DNA of 64,000 bases from G965222505 sp965222505 (GCA_965222505.1 OZ244956.1:186001-250000), one strand, 5' to 3'; shown: positions 1 to 8,395, counted from the first letter of the stretch. Notes: a model not told the origin generated them from the sequence alone. A program made the numbers and translations.

Positions 1-624
1 CCCGCCCTGGTGTGGATGGATACCACAACCCTGCAAACCCTTCCTGAACGCGAATGGACCAGTGGCTTGGCTGAAGTAATTAAATACGGTTGCATCGCCG
101 ATGCCAAGTTTCTCGAAGACCTCGACGACCATTGGCATGGCGTGGCCTATCGGGAAAGGGCCGTTGTACAAGACCTGGTCTGTCGATCAGTCGTTCACAA
201 AGTACAGGTGGTACAGGCCGATGAAAAAGAAGCGGGTGTGCGGGCGATCTTGAATTTTGGGCATACCTTTGGGCATGCTATGGAGCGGGTGGCCGGATAT
301 GGGGTGTGTACACATGGAGAAGCCGTTGCGCAGGGTATGTTGGCGGCCCTCCACCTCTCCCAGAAGTTGCACCCCACGCTTGACATCTCGCTGGCCGCTT
401 CCCTGATCCAACGCTTGCCGGCTCCTAACCTGCTGGCTGCGTTCAACGCTGATCAGCTTGTAGGGGCGATGTCGACAGACAAGAAGAAAATAGGCAATAC
501 CCTCCGTTTTGTACTTCTGGATGAAATTGGGCATGCCTACATAGATGAATCAATTATAAAAGAACAGGTTATCCAGGCGATTACACAAGCTGCAAAAGAA
601 CGTTTTCCAACCCGATTGTCATAA
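1..624 (+). CDS. aroB: 3-dehydroquinate synthase, C-terminal part (cut by window edge)
   Basis: Second enzyme of the shikimate pathway; converts DAHP to 3-dehydroquinate in the cytoplasm using NAD and a divalent metal. The reading frame is open from base 1, so the N-terminal half lies outside the window and no start is assigned. The visible part holds the family signature LAEVIKYG, the metal-ligand segment HTFGHAMERV and a second histidine segment HGEAVAQGM, followed by an alpha-helical C-terminal domain ending at the TAA. Length after the signature fits a full-length C terminus. The next gene starts about 70 nt downstream on the same strand. Confidence 0.93.
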   Translation, partial: PALVWMDTTTLQTLPEREWTSGLAEVIKYGCIADAKFLEDLDDHWHGVAYRERAVVQDLVCRSVVHKVQVVQADEKEAGVRAILNFGHTFGHAMERVAGYGVCTHGEAVAQGMLAALHLSQKLHPTLDISLAASLIQRLPAPNLLAAFNADQLVGAMSTDKKKIGNTLRFVLLDEIGHAYIDESIIKEQVIQAITQAAKERFPTRLS

Positions 625-695
625 GATGCGCATTTTTTCTTCGAGAAACCGACCCCTTAGCGACACGTATATTAGCTCCTCGTCTTCAATCCCTG

Positions 696-1496
696 TTGCC
701 ATCCGTATCGTACATATCGCCCATCCCTTCATCCAGAGGTGCTGCTGATTCCAATGATCAGTCGGAAACGGCTGTGCAGCGGATATTGGTGATTGTACCC
801 ACCTACAACGAGGCCCGCAACATTGAAGGGATGCTCGGACAACTGCTGGAATTGCGCCCGGCCCTGTCCATTCTGGTGATTGATGACAACTCCCCGGATG
901 GCACTGCCGATCTGGTAAAAAAAGTACAAGCGGAACACCTCGATCGCATTTTCCTGCTCCAACGCCCCGGCAAATTAGGATTGGGTACCGCCTATCTGGC
1001 CGGATTTGCTTATGCCCTTGAGCAAGGCTACGATTTGATTTGCCAGATTGATGCCGACTTCTCGCACGATCCCCAAGACCTGCCCCGCCTGATCAAAGCC
1101 GTCAACAAAGGAGCCGATCTGGCGATTGGCTCGCGGTACATCGAAGGGGTCCGAATCATGAACTGGCCGCTTTCCCGGCTCATCCTCTCCTACGGTGCCG
1201 GGGTCTATACCCGTCTCATCACCCGCATGCCCATCCGGGACGTCACCGCTGGTTTCAAATGCTATCACCGCCGGGTTCTTGAAGGGATTGACCTGGACAA
1301 GGTGCGCTCAAACGGTTATTCTTTCCAGGTAGAAATGCACTATCTGGCCTGGAAGAAGAAGTTCAACATCGTTGAATTGCCGATCATCTTTACCGAACGC
1401 GTTGAAGGAAACTCCAAAATGAACGGATCGATTATCCGAGAGGCCATGCTTAAGGTCTGGGAACTCCGCTTCCGGTCGTTATTCAAACGCCTCTGA
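696..1496 (+). CDS. Polyprenol-monophosphomannose synthase-like glycosyltransferase (GT2)
   Basis: A family 2 glycosyltransferase of the dolichol-phosphate mannose synthase type, expected to move a sugar from a nucleotide donor to a polyprenyl phosphate at the inner membrane face. About 25 variable residues precede the GT-A fold, which shows VPTYNEARNIEGM, the DDNSPDGT segment, the metal-binding DAD within QIDADFSHDPQDLP, and IGSRYIEG. No transmembrane extension is seen at the C terminus, as in the soluble catalytic form. The start is a TTG; no in-frame ATG exists before the conserved core, so the N terminus is uncertain. The exact sugar and acceptor cannot be told from sequence. Confidence 0.82.
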   Translation: MPSVSYISPIPSSRGAADSNDQSETAVQRILVIVPTYNEARNIEGMLGQLLELRPALSILVIDDNSPDGTADLVKKVQAEHLDRIFLLQRPGKLGLGTAYLAGFAYALEQGYDLICQIDADFSHDPQDLPRLIKAVNKGADLAIGSRYIEGVRIMNWPLSRLILSYGAGVYTRLITRMPIRDVTAGFKCYHRRVLEGIDLDKVRSNGYSFQVEMHYLAWKKKFNIVELPIIFTERVEGNSKMNGSIIREAMLKVWELRFRSLFKRL

Positions 1497-1564
1497 TTTT
1501 GCAATACCTTTTCATTTTCGCCTCTCAATTCCTCGTAGATTAATCAGGATAATTGCCCTCAAGC

Positions 1565-1645
1565 GGGCCGGCGCAAGACTGGCCCTTCCGAGGAGGTTCC
1601 AACCTTGATGTTCGCGAAAAGACGGGTAGGTCTTGTGCCTACCCG
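1565..1645 (+). promoter_or_regulatory. Structured 5' leader of icd (three consecutive hairpins)
   Basis: Between the glycosyltransferase stop and the icd ATG lie three neighbouring inverted repeats: GGGCCGG with CTGGCCC (1565-1571/1579-1585), AGGTT with AACCT (about 1594-1605), and a perfect 8-bp stem CGGGTAGG with CCTACCCG (1623-1630/1638-1645). None has a T tract right after it, so they are not simple terminators. They may form a folded leader of the icd transcript. No known riboswitch class was recognised. Confidence 0.35.
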
Positions 1646-1690
1646 GAATAAAGTCACCTCCGCCTATTTTTTACAACCTAACGACCGCTT

Positions 1691-2932
1691 ATGCTACCCT
1701 ACACCCATCTTTCTACACCCACCGAAGGCGAATCCGTCACCTTATCGGAGGGCAAACTCAATGTACCCGATCACCCGATCATCCCCTTTATAGAAGGCGA
1801 CGGCATCGGACCGGACATCTGGTGGGCTGCCCAACATGTATTTGATGCAGCGGTTGCCAAAGCCTACGGTGGTGCACGCAAGATTGTTTGGTTTGAAGTC
1901 TTTGCCGGCCAAAAAGCCTATGACCGCTTTGAAGAATGGCTACCTGAAGACACCCTTTCGGCCATCAAGAACCACCTCGTTTCGATCAAAGGCCCCCTGA
2001 CAACCCCTGTAGGCGGTGGAATCCGATCCCTGAATGTAGCCCTGCGGCAGAAGCTGGATTTGTTTGCTTGCGTCCGACCGGTACGGTATTTCTCCGGTGT
2101 ACCCTCGCCTGTTAAAAATCCTCAGGATGTGGACATGATCATCTTCCGCGAAAACTCGGAAGACATTTACGCCGGGATTGAGTTTAAGGCCGGTTCTGCC
2201 GAAGCTGCCAAACTGCGCGATTTCTTGCAGAATGAAATGGGGGTGACCAGCATCCGTTTCCCTGAGACGTCCGGCCTTGGCATCAAACCCATATCCGCAG
2301 AAGGCACCAAACGGCTGGTTCGGGCTGCAATCAATTACGCACTGGAAAACAACAAGGACAGCGTAACGCTGGTGCACAAGGGCAATATCATGAAATTCAC
2401 CGAGGGTGGATTCCGGGATTGGGGATATGAATTGGCGCAGGAAGAATATGGAGCGACCCTCCTGGACGGTGGCCCCTGGTGCCAACTTCCAAATGGCCTG
2501 ATCATCAAAGACGTGATCGCTGATGCCTTCCTGCAACAAATCCTGACTCGCCCCAAGCAGTACGGCGTGATCGCCACGATGAACCTGAATGGGGATTACA
2601 TCTCGGATGCCCTGGCTGCACAGGTCGGGGGCATCGGGATTGCGCCCGGCGCAAACATCAACTACGATACTGGCCTTTCGATCTTTGAAGCCACACACGG
2701 GACCGCACCCAAGTATACCGGTCAGGATAAGGTGAATCCGGGATCAGTGATCCTCTCTGGAGAAATGATGCTGCGCTATATGGGCTGGCATGAAGCCGCC
2801 GATCTGATCGTGGCCGGTCTGGAAAAAACCATCCGCCAAAAGAAAGTCACCTACGATTTTGAGCGCCTTATGGAGGGTGCAACTTTGCTCAAGTGCAGCG
2901 AATTCGGCAAAGCCATTGTTGAGCATATGTAG
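1691..2932 (+). CDS. icd: NADP-dependent isocitrate dehydrogenase
   Basis: TCA-cycle enzyme that oxidatively decarboxylates isocitrate to 2-oxoglutarate in the cytoplasm. The 413-residue protein has the length of the E. coli-type homodimeric enzyme and shows its hallmarks in order: FIEGDGIGPD near residue 35, the substrate-loop segment RPVRYFSGVPSPVK, the FRENSEDIYAGIEF block, VHKGNIMKFTEG, and the nucleotide-binding ATHGTAPKY segment near residue 340. The serine phosphorylated in E. coli lies in the LRQKLDLFACVRP-adjacent region, but no aceK kinase is visible here. The ATG start has no Shine-Dalgarno. A strong terminator follows the stop. Confidence 0.96.
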   Translation: MLPYTHLSTPTEGESVTLSEGKLNVPDHPIIPFIEGDGIGPDIWWAAQHVFDAAVAKAYGGARKIVWFEVFAGQKAYDRFEEWLPEDTLSAIKNHLVSIKGPLTTPVGGGIRSLNVALRQKLDLFACVRPVRYFSGVPSPVKNPQDVDMIIFRENSEDIYAGIEFKAGSAEAAKLRDFLQNEMGVTSIRFPETSGLGIKPISAEGTKRLVRAAINYALENNKDSVTLVHKGNIMKFTEGGFRDWGYELAQEEYGATLLDGGPWCQLPNGLIIKDVIADAFLQQILTRPKQYGVIATMNLNGDYISDALAAQVGGIGIAPGANINYDTGLSIFEATHGTAPKYTGQDKVNPGSVILSGEMMLRYMGWHEAADLIVAGLEKTIRQKKVTYDFERLMEGATLLKCSEFGKAIVEHM

Positions 2933-2967
2933 GTCTCAAAACCTGTTCTCAAGTCTGAACCTGATCC

Positions 2968-3003
2968 AAGCCGATGTATTTTTCTGATACGTCGGCTTTT
3001 TTG
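2968..3003 (+). terminator. Rho-independent terminator of icd
   Basis: A 12-bp stem, AAGCCGATGTAT with ATACGTCGGCTT (one G-T pair), closes an 8-nt loop and runs into a T tract. It lies 36 nt after the icd stop. Confidence 0.85.
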
Positions 3004-3138
3004 TATCTCATTTTGAGGATTGAGACAACAAGTATCTCATTTTAGTATTCCGGCTCCTCCATATCGATACATGCACCCCATGTACACCTCCTAGATCCCG
3101 CAAATTCCTGGTATTGCCCTCTTCTACATGGTGCTTAA

Positions 3139-3330
3139 AATTAATATTTATAATAATTTATATCTATTATATGATGGATATATGTGCCCGGTGGGTGTAT
3201 TGAAAAAGGGTTTAAACGAGTGAAGCCGGACGGGGAGGCAAACCGTCCGGCTTCTTAGGAGAGGCTCCAGGCTGTTGAGAAGAGATGAGCGCCTGGAAGT
3301 ACGTTTGGGTTTTATCTTGGAGGCATCCCA
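3139..3330 (+). ncRNA. Candidate non-coding RNA or structured element between convergent genes
   Basis: This part of the 468-nt gap between icd and the convergent glycosyltransferase gene holds no credible ORF. It starts with a very AT-rich stretch (about 3139-3183) that could serve as a promoter. Two strong inverted repeats follow: AAGCCGGACGG with CCGTCCGGCTT (3223-3233/3243-3253, perfect 11 bp) and CCAGGC with GCCTGG (3267-3272/3291-3296). Neither is followed by a T tract. No match to RNase P, SRP, tmRNA or 6S consensus was recognised, and strand and ends are uncertain. Confidence 0.3.
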
Positions 3331-3400
3331 TAACGTTGTTTGATACTTTTACAAAGGCCGTGCCAAAAATGGGTTTCGGTCGATTTTTTTTCTGAAACGG

Positions 3401-4549
3401 CTATTTTTTTTTCCTCGAAGCCACTTCTTCCATCAGGTCATCGTAGTGGCTGCAATGGTTTGGCCAATCCAAATGGGCTGGAATGTTGCGTAAGCTCGCA
3501 ATGGGCAACGGCCGCTCCTCCCCTTTCAGGATGCGATACAGGATTTGAAAGAGCATCTCGGGATCGTCATACAAGATGGGAGCATGGAGCAAGGGGTTAT
3601 GGAGTTGTTTCGGAATCAACTCGGGGTAGCTCAACCTACGAGGCAATAGCGGATGGCAACCGCAGTAAATCGCCTCCATGATGGCCAGCCCGAAAAACTC
3701 ATGGATGGAGGTGGAGATGACCAGGTCTGACTGGTGGAGCAATCGGCTGTATTCTTCAAAGTCTTCCGCATATCCGTAGTGGAGGATTCGGTCGGCGTAG
3801 CGTTTGAATGCTTGATCGAACGCATCGGGTTGTTCCTTGAAATGCTCGCCAGCCAGAATCAGTTGAAAGTTACATCCCACATCATCCAGTCGGTTCATCA
3901 CCTGAAAAAAGCCCTCCGGGTTTTTATCGTATTCCCATCGCTGATTCCAGAGCACGACAGGCGGCTTCATGCCCGGCCTCCATTCGTGGGCAAGGTATTG
4001 GCCAGCAAAGGCATCGTGTTCCTGTAATTTGATACCCAGATGAAGCACCTGGCTTTTAGACCTTATCTGTTGAACGGTCTGCATGTGGGTATAATCTGGA
4101 AACAGTCGTAACAACACCGGCAAGGCTTCCAGAAATTCTCCATAGTGAAATTGCGAATTAAAGACCACTTGATCGGCGGCGAGAGCAGACAGATAATTAA
4201 AGTACGCGTAGGTATAATCGCGTTCTGCTCCTTCTTTGAGCGGGTAGGTCAGTTGGTTTTCATGAAAGTACAGCACCACAGGAACATCGGCCAGCGTGTG
4301 CCGGACGAGCGAGAGATAGGCCGGCAGATTGACCATATCCGTGGCGAAAATGACATCTGGCTTGAATCCTTCCTCAAGGGCTTGCTGGGTTTTTCGGGCA
4401 AGCGTTACTGCACCACCCTGCATGCGCCACTTCCAGAAACGGGCCGTCATGGTGATGGGATAGACCTCATGACGACTGTTCGAGACCCATCCTTTTAGAA
4501 AGGCCTTATGCGAACCACTATAGTACGGTTCAAGCGCCAGTATCTTCAT
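3401..4549 (-). CDS. tRNA-queuosine alpha-mannosyltransferase homologue (QTMAN/GTDC1 family)
   Basis: A 382-residue GT-B glycosyltransferase whose N-terminal domain matches the family once called DUF3524 (QTMAN_N, human GTDC1). Signs are the opening MKILALEPYYSGSHKAFLKG, the ARFWKWRMQGGAVTLA block near residue 40, IFATDMVNLPAYL, and YFHENQLTYPL near residue 95. The C-terminal half has a Rossmann GT4-like domain with NQRWEYDKNPEGFF and the donor-site segment HEFFGLAIMEAIYCGCHPLLP. Human GTDC1 adds mannose to queuosine in tRNA-Asp; activity of this bacterial protein is inferred. Its start overlaps the previous gene by 20 nt, implying translational coupling. It converges on icd. Confidence 0.82.
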   Translation of the reverse strand: MKILALEPYYSGSHKAFLKGWVSNSRHEVYPITMTARFWKWRMQGGAVTLARKTQQALEEGFKPDVIFATDMVNLPAYLSLVRHTLADVPVVLYFHENQLTYPLKEGAERDYTYAYFNYLSALAADQVVFNSQFHYGEFLEALPVLLRLFPDYTHMQTVQQIRSKSQVLHLGIKLQEHDAFAGQYLAHEWRPGMKPPVVLWNQRWEYDKNPEGFFQVMNRLDDVGCNFQLILAGEHFKEQPDAFDQAFKRYADRILHYGYAEDFEEYSRLLHQSDLVISTSIHEFFGLAIMEAIYCGCHPLLPRRLSYPELIPKQLHNPLLHAPILYDDPEMLFQILYRILKGEERPLPIASLRNIPAHLDWPNHCSHYDDLMEEVASRKKK

Positions 4550-4793
4550 GAGCTTCTTCTTCCGTACCGGGCGCAGCGGTCGAAAAAAACGCGGCTTCTT
4601 CGTCCTCTGTAGCCGGGCGTACGATTGCTATGGTACGAATCTGCAAATTCTCGCGGAGGACAGGGTCACGTACTTCTGCAGCCGTGACCATTGTAATTTC
4701 GCCCTGCGTCATTTCCAGGGTCCGGTGTTCCATAACGATCTGTACCAGTTTTTCCGATACATTCTTTATATACATGCCACGTCGTTTGGCCAT
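4530..4793 (-). CDS. Small unknown protein co-transcribed with the QTMAN homologue
   Basis: An 87-residue protein of unrecognised family. It opens with a basic MAKRRGMYIKN and has an alternating hydrophobic core (residues 15-60: VQIVMEH, ITMVTAAEV, IRTIAIVRP) that suggests a small beta-rich fold. The tail is acidic, rich in Glu, Ala and Thr. No signal peptide, membrane segment or cysteine is present. The last 20 nt overlap the start of the mannosyltransferase gene in another frame, so the two are very likely one operon. A role in the same tRNA modification is possible but has no direct support. Confidence 0.65.
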   Translation of the reverse strand: MAKRRGMYIKNVSEKLVQIVMEHRTLEMTQGEITMVTAAEVRDPVLRENLQIRTIAIVRPATEDEEAAFFSTAAPGTEEEAHEDTGA

Positions 4794-4985
4794 ATGCTTT
4801 TCAGATCAATCCGTGAGGGGGAGCATCTTTCACTTCGAAGTTAACAACCACGAAGGGTATGCATCCTTAAACTACCTACTTTAGTATTCCAATACCGTAC
4901 CGCAATCAACGGCACGGACGAAGAATGGCCCAAGATTCTACCTGTCAGGGACAACATAACAGCAATAGACCACTTCATGGGTATG

Positions 4986-5324
4986 TTATGGCTGCAACTG
5001 CGCTTTTGTAATCGCTTCGGCCAGGATCTGTGCAGTCACCCTCGAATGCGAATCATGCCAGACTGGCATCCCCAGATGCAAAAGTATAGCTTGTGGTGAT
5101 TCATGCCGGATCTGGAGTTGTTCGGCGATATACCTCGACAGGGGGCGCTGGCGAATTACATCAACGATGTACACCGGTACGGCATCCATTCCTGAAACGT
5201 ACCGCTCGACCTCCTCCCTGGCACGGAAACTGATCCCACACAAGGGGCTGTGTTTGTAGATCAGAACCCAGTCTTCGTGCTTCAAGCGATCAAAAGCTGG
5301 TTGCTCATTTAATGCATGGATCAT
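4986..5324 (-). CDS. ytxJ: Monothiol bacilliredoxin BrxC/YtxJ family
   Basis: A 112-residue thioredoxin-fold protein of the YtxJ family (formerly DUF2847), which removes bacillithiol from protein cysteines. The single cysteine (C29) sits in YKHSPLCGIS, the position of the CPIS-type monothiol active site. The later segments PVYIVDVIRQRPLS and RHESPQAILL match the family's cis-proline and C-terminal regions. A monothiol site plus this family suggest that the organism makes bacillithiol; no synthesis genes are in the window. It is transcribed away from the divergent T9SS-protein gene at 5551, with 226 AT-rich nucleotides between. Confidence 0.88.
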   Translation of the reverse strand: MIHALNEQPAFDRLKHEDWVLIYKHSPLCGISFRAREEVERYVSGMDAVPVYIVDVIRQRPLSRYIAEQLQIRHESPQAILLHLGMPVWHDSHSRVTAQILAEAITKAQLQP

Positions 5325-5369
5325 ATTGTGTCAGCAGGTTGTTCTTATTGTATTAATGCAACTTTTCGA

Positions 5370-5470
5370 ACCGTTTCGCTTTCAAGAACGTAAAATATAT
5401 TTTGAATATTTTATAAAGCATGGTTGCTTTCCATATTTTTATCGCCTTTATCTATAAAGCGCACCTGATT
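5370..5470. promoter_or_regulatory. AT-rich divergent promoter region
   Basis: This stretch between two divergently read genes (the bacilliredoxin at 5324 and the exported protein at 5551) is far richer in A and T than its surroundings. It includes TATATTTTG and similar words resembling the Bacteroidota -7 element TAnnTTTG. It plausibly carries both promoters, but no clear -33/-7 pair could be fixed. Confidence 0.3.
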
Positions 5471-5550
5471 ATTCACGGTTTTGACGTGTGCGATCAAGTT
5501 GACCGGCTTGGTGTACCTGATGGCCCTCGCTGACCAAAACCCCGAAGACC

Positions 5551-6393
5551 ATGAACGTATTTCGCTCAACAATGGCTACCCTTTGTCTCCTGGCATTATG
5601 GACCCTCCCCCTTCATGCAGATGATGTCGAAGGCCGGCTCCAAACGGCAGTTAATGAAAAGAATGGCACCCTGGAGGTGACGGTTCAACTTCAGGCCGTC
5701 GAGGGGTTTAACCTCGGCGCGACGACGTTACACCTGTCTTACAACAATGAGGCGCTGGACTTTGCAGATGCGCCTGAAGTGGGCATGGACCGTGATTATG
5801 TGTATCACGCCTTCGACACGCAGTTCAATAAAGCCTACACTTCCACTGTGACCAAAGCCAAAGCCAATCTGGTGTCTTTGAACATTTTCATCTTTGCCCC
5901 CGGACAAGGCATGGCCATTTCGGCTAACGGCTTTCAGGATGTGGCTACCCTGCGGTTCAAGTTGAAAGACCCCAATGCCGACCCTGGACTGGCCTTTGCC
6001 ATGTGCCAAGTGTCTACGGACAGCTTTGAAATTGTCGAATCCGACTGTGATGGCTTTAAGGGCAAGCAAGTGGTGATCAACAGTCGCGATGACGTTGATG
6101 CCGCTCAAAACGAGGCCGATGCTGCTGACATTTTCAAGATTGGGGATGCCTACCCGAACCCGTTCAACCCCCAATCACAATTTACGCTGCAAATCCCTGA
6201 ATCCGAACACGTCCGCATCGACCTGTTTGATGTCACAGGCCGGCTGGTCGAGACGCTGTACGATGATGTCCTCGCTTCCGGTACGCAACACCGCTTCACG
6301 ATTGACGGCAGCAGCCTCTCCAGCGGCATATACCTCTATCGCATTGCCGGGAAGAGCTTTACAGAAAGCAGACGGGTTACCCTGCTCAAGTAA
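5551..6393 (+). CDS. Secreted cohesin-like protein with T9SS type A sorting domain
   Basis: A 280-residue exported protein. Residues 1-24 form a Sec signal peptide. Residues 25-170 form a beta-rich domain resembling cohesin/carbohydrate-binding folds of extracellular proteins (a stretch beginning GRLQTAVNEKNGTLEVTVQLQ, then LGATTLHLSYNNEALDF). Two cysteines near residues 151 and 165 may form a disulfide. Residues 195-280 are a T9SS sorting domain with YPNPFNPQSQF and the terminal SRRVTLLK, so the protein should be released or anchored at the cell surface after cleavage of this domain. Binding partner unknown. A terminator follows directly. Confidence 0.82.
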   Translation: MNVFRSTMATLCLLALWTLPLHADDVEGRLQTAVNEKNGTLEVTVQLQAVEGFNLGATTLHLSYNNEALDFADAPEVGMDRDYVYHAFDTQFNKAYTSTVTKAKANLVSLNIFIFAPGQGMAISANGFQDVATLRFKLKDPNADPGLAFAMCQVSTDSFEIVESDCDGFKGKQVVINSRDDVDAAQNEADAADIFKIGDAYPNPFNPQSQFTLQIPESEHVRIDLFDVTGRLVETLYDDVLASGTQHRFTIDGSSLSSGIYLYRIAGKSFTESRRVTLLK

Positions 6394-6413
6394 CCCCTCC
6401 ACAAAGTCTACAG

Positions 6414-6447
6414 AAAAAGGCCGGGATATCCTCTCGGCCTTTTTTAT
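6414..6447 (+). terminator. Rho-independent terminator
   Basis: The stem AAAAGGCCG with CGGCCTTTT (about 6415-6423/6435-6443) encloses an 11-nt loop and is followed by a T run. It ends the transcript of the T9SS protein gene 20 nt upstream. Confidence 0.85.
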
Positions 6448-6608
6448 TTAGTCAGTCCTGTTAGGCATAACTCTTCAGACCACCTCTGCCGACTGCTCGC
6501 ACTTCGTACGTGTGCATGAATCAGGGGAGGTCGCGTAACATCAGTTAAAAACTTCAACTCAAGCATGTTATACATCCACGTGCTGAAGGGTCTATAGAGT
6601 AACCATGT

Positions 6609-6799
6609 ATCGCGCTGTGGGTGGTTCGCGATGCTCGAAGCATCCAACTCCGGGCTCTTCCCGGGGTTGGATGCAATATAATTATCCCTCACTTCCAGAG
6701 CGCCATCTCATTGAATGCCCCAAACCCGATTCATCGGGTGTCATGCCTTGACCTGAGAATTAATCCTCAGGCTATAAGATCGCGCTGGCTCAAGCCAGC
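6609..6799 (+). other. Array of consecutive short perfect hairpins in a 546-nt gap
   Basis: The stretch 6448-6939 has no credible gene. Within it, six inverted repeats follow each other: ATCGCG/CGCGAT (6609-6614/6627-6632), GATGCT/AGCATC (6630-6635/6639-6644), a 15-bp stem from GCATCCAAC to GTTGGATGC (6640-6654/6660-6674, one G-T pair), CCCGAT/ATCGGG (6725-6730/6733-6738), CCTGAG/CTCAGG (6752-6757/6766-6771) and GCTGGCT/AGCCAGC (6784-6790/6793-6799). The second and third overlap, so they cannot form together. This could be a structured RNA or a remnant palindromic element upstream of the Old Yellow Enzyme gene. Confidence 0.45.
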
Positions 6800-6939
6800 T
6801 TGGCTCAGAAAGCAAAGTGATAGGTAGCTAGGGATGCTATTTATCTCCCCTTCTCCAATCCCCTTGTTGTGGGTATTCAATAGAAGGTCTATACTTCTCC
6901 TGTTTTTTTACCTGCTGGTCATCCACCTAAACTCACCCC

Positions 6940-8205
6940 ATGCTATCGAGGCCACTCACACTCCCCTGCGGCGCTACATTACCCAACAGGCTGCTAAAAT
7001 CAGCCATGACTGAGGGGCTCGCCGATGCGTCAGACCAACCCAATGCCCGGCACGCCCAACTCTACCAAACATGGGCTGAGGGCGGAACCGGTTTGTTGAT
7101 CACGGGCAACGTCATGGTAGACCGTCGATTTCTTGAGCGCCCCGGCAATGTGGTCTTCGATGAAGAGACGGATACCCAGGCAACTCGCATCTGGGCCAAT
7201 GCGGCATCACCAAACGAAACGCACTGTTGGGTTCAACTGAACCATCCAGGTCGGCAATGTACCCGCCTGGTCAACGCCCACCCCCTTTCAGCCTCGGACG
7301 TACAGCTAAATATTTTAGGCTTGTTTGGCCGCCCAAGGGCCATGACGGTGGCAGAAATCGAGTCCACCATCATGCAATTTGCCACTGCAGCAGCATTTTG
7401 CAAGGAGGTTGGATTTACGGGTGTTCAAATCCATGCCGCCCACGGTTACTTAATCAGCCAGTTTTTATCGCCGGTGACCAACGTCCGAACCGATGATTGG
7501 GGCGGCCCCCTTGAAAACCGTGCACGACTGCTGCTGGAGATCGTGCGCCGCGTACGGGAAAACGTGGGTCCCGCCTACCCCATCGGCGTAAAACTGAACT
7601 CGGCGGATTTTCAAAAGGGTGGATTTTCCCTTGAGGAGTGCTGCACGGTCGCTGGATTCCTGGAAACCGAAGGTGTAGATGTATTAGAACTTTCAGGAGG
7701 CACGTATGAACGGATCAAGTTCCTTGAGATGCCCAATGACACGTCTCTCCGTGAATCGACCAAACGCAGGGAGGCCTTTTTTCTGGAATATGCCCGTTCC
7801 GTTCGTGCGGTTACCACCTTGCCCTTGGCGGTAACCGGCGGCTTCAGAAGCAAATCCGCGATGGAGGCCGCATTGGAGGATGGCGCCCTGGATATTATCG
7901 GTTTGGCCCGCCCCCTGTGTGTGATGCCGGACGGATCGGCTCAACTGATCAAGGGTACCTGCACCGAATTACCGGTGCCTGAACGCGAATTGCGGCTCGG
8001 CAAAGGCCACTGGGGACCAAGCAGCAAGAACAACGTCATGAAAACACTCAATGCCCAGGCTGCCGTTGCCTGGTTTTACCGTCAGATCATCCATCTGTCG
8101 GAAGGAAGGCCGCCGGACTCATCCCTGACCGCCCGGCAAGCCCTGCGCCAGCATCTCCAGGGGGAATGGGCCCTGGCCTGGAAACGGAGACGCTACAGAG
8201 CGTAG
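6940..8205 (+). CDS. Old Yellow Enzyme family NADH:flavin oxidoreductase
   Basis: A 421-residue FMN-binding TIM barrel, likely a cytoplasmic ene-reductase that uses NAD(P)H to reduce activated double bonds. It has PNRLLKSAMTEGLAD near the N terminus, the active-site block IHAAHGYLISQFLSP with conserved histidine and tyrosine, the adjoining DDWGGPLENRARLLLEI segment, and the phosphate-binding strands LPLAVTGGF and DIIGLARPL. The C-terminal 60 residues are extra and basic. There is no Fe-S/FAD domain, so it is not a full 2,4-dienoyl-CoA reductase. The natural substrate cannot be told. It converges on the amine-oxidase-like gene. Confidence 0.88.
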   Translation: MLSRPLTLPCGATLPNRLLKSAMTEGLADASDQPNARHAQLYQTWAEGGTGLLITGNVMVDRRFLERPGNVVFDEETDTQATRIWANAASPNETHCWVQLNHPGRQCTRLVNAHPLSASDVQLNILGLFGRPRAMTVAEIESTIMQFATAAAFCKEVGFTGVQIHAAHGYLISQFLSPVTNVRTDDWGGPLENRARLLLEIVRRVRENVGPAYPIGVKLNSADFQKGGFSLEECCTVAGFLETEGVDVLELSGGTYERIKFLEMPNDTSLRESTKRREAFFLEYARSVRAVTTLPLAVTGGFRSKSAMEAALEDGALDIIGLARPLCVMPDGSAQLIKGTCTELPVPERELRLGKGHWGPSSKNNVMKTLNAQAAVAWFYRQIIHLSEGRPPDSSLTARQALRQHLQGEWALAWKRRRYRA

Positions 8206-8321
8206 ATCCTCATGATTTTGCCCTGCCCAGTGTGACGTGCGACGTAAAAAGATATGCCGATTTGATATAGGATCAATGCCCATATGGGGTAAAATAGTCG
8301 GTTCAGGGCCAGATATAAAAC

Positions 8322-8354
8322 AGGCGGCGGGCCGTAACAGGCCGCGCCGCCTTT
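8322..8354. terminator. Bidirectional terminator between convergent genes
   Basis: A GC-rich stem (AGGCGGC with GCCGCCT, plus GGCC/GGCC inside) lies between the convergent ends at 8205 and 8396. It is followed by TTT on the plus strand and by TGTTTTAT on the minus strand, so it may stop both transcripts. Confidence 0.6.
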
Positions 8355-8395
8355 CCTCATGCTCCTCGAGTCATGCGCCAAAAGGAAGCGTCACG

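Noticed and set aside
6450..6600. GTTAGGC near 6465 as an attC core or a group II intron/retron end
   Set aside because: A single 7-nt match without a partner site, reverse transcriptase or intron domain V.
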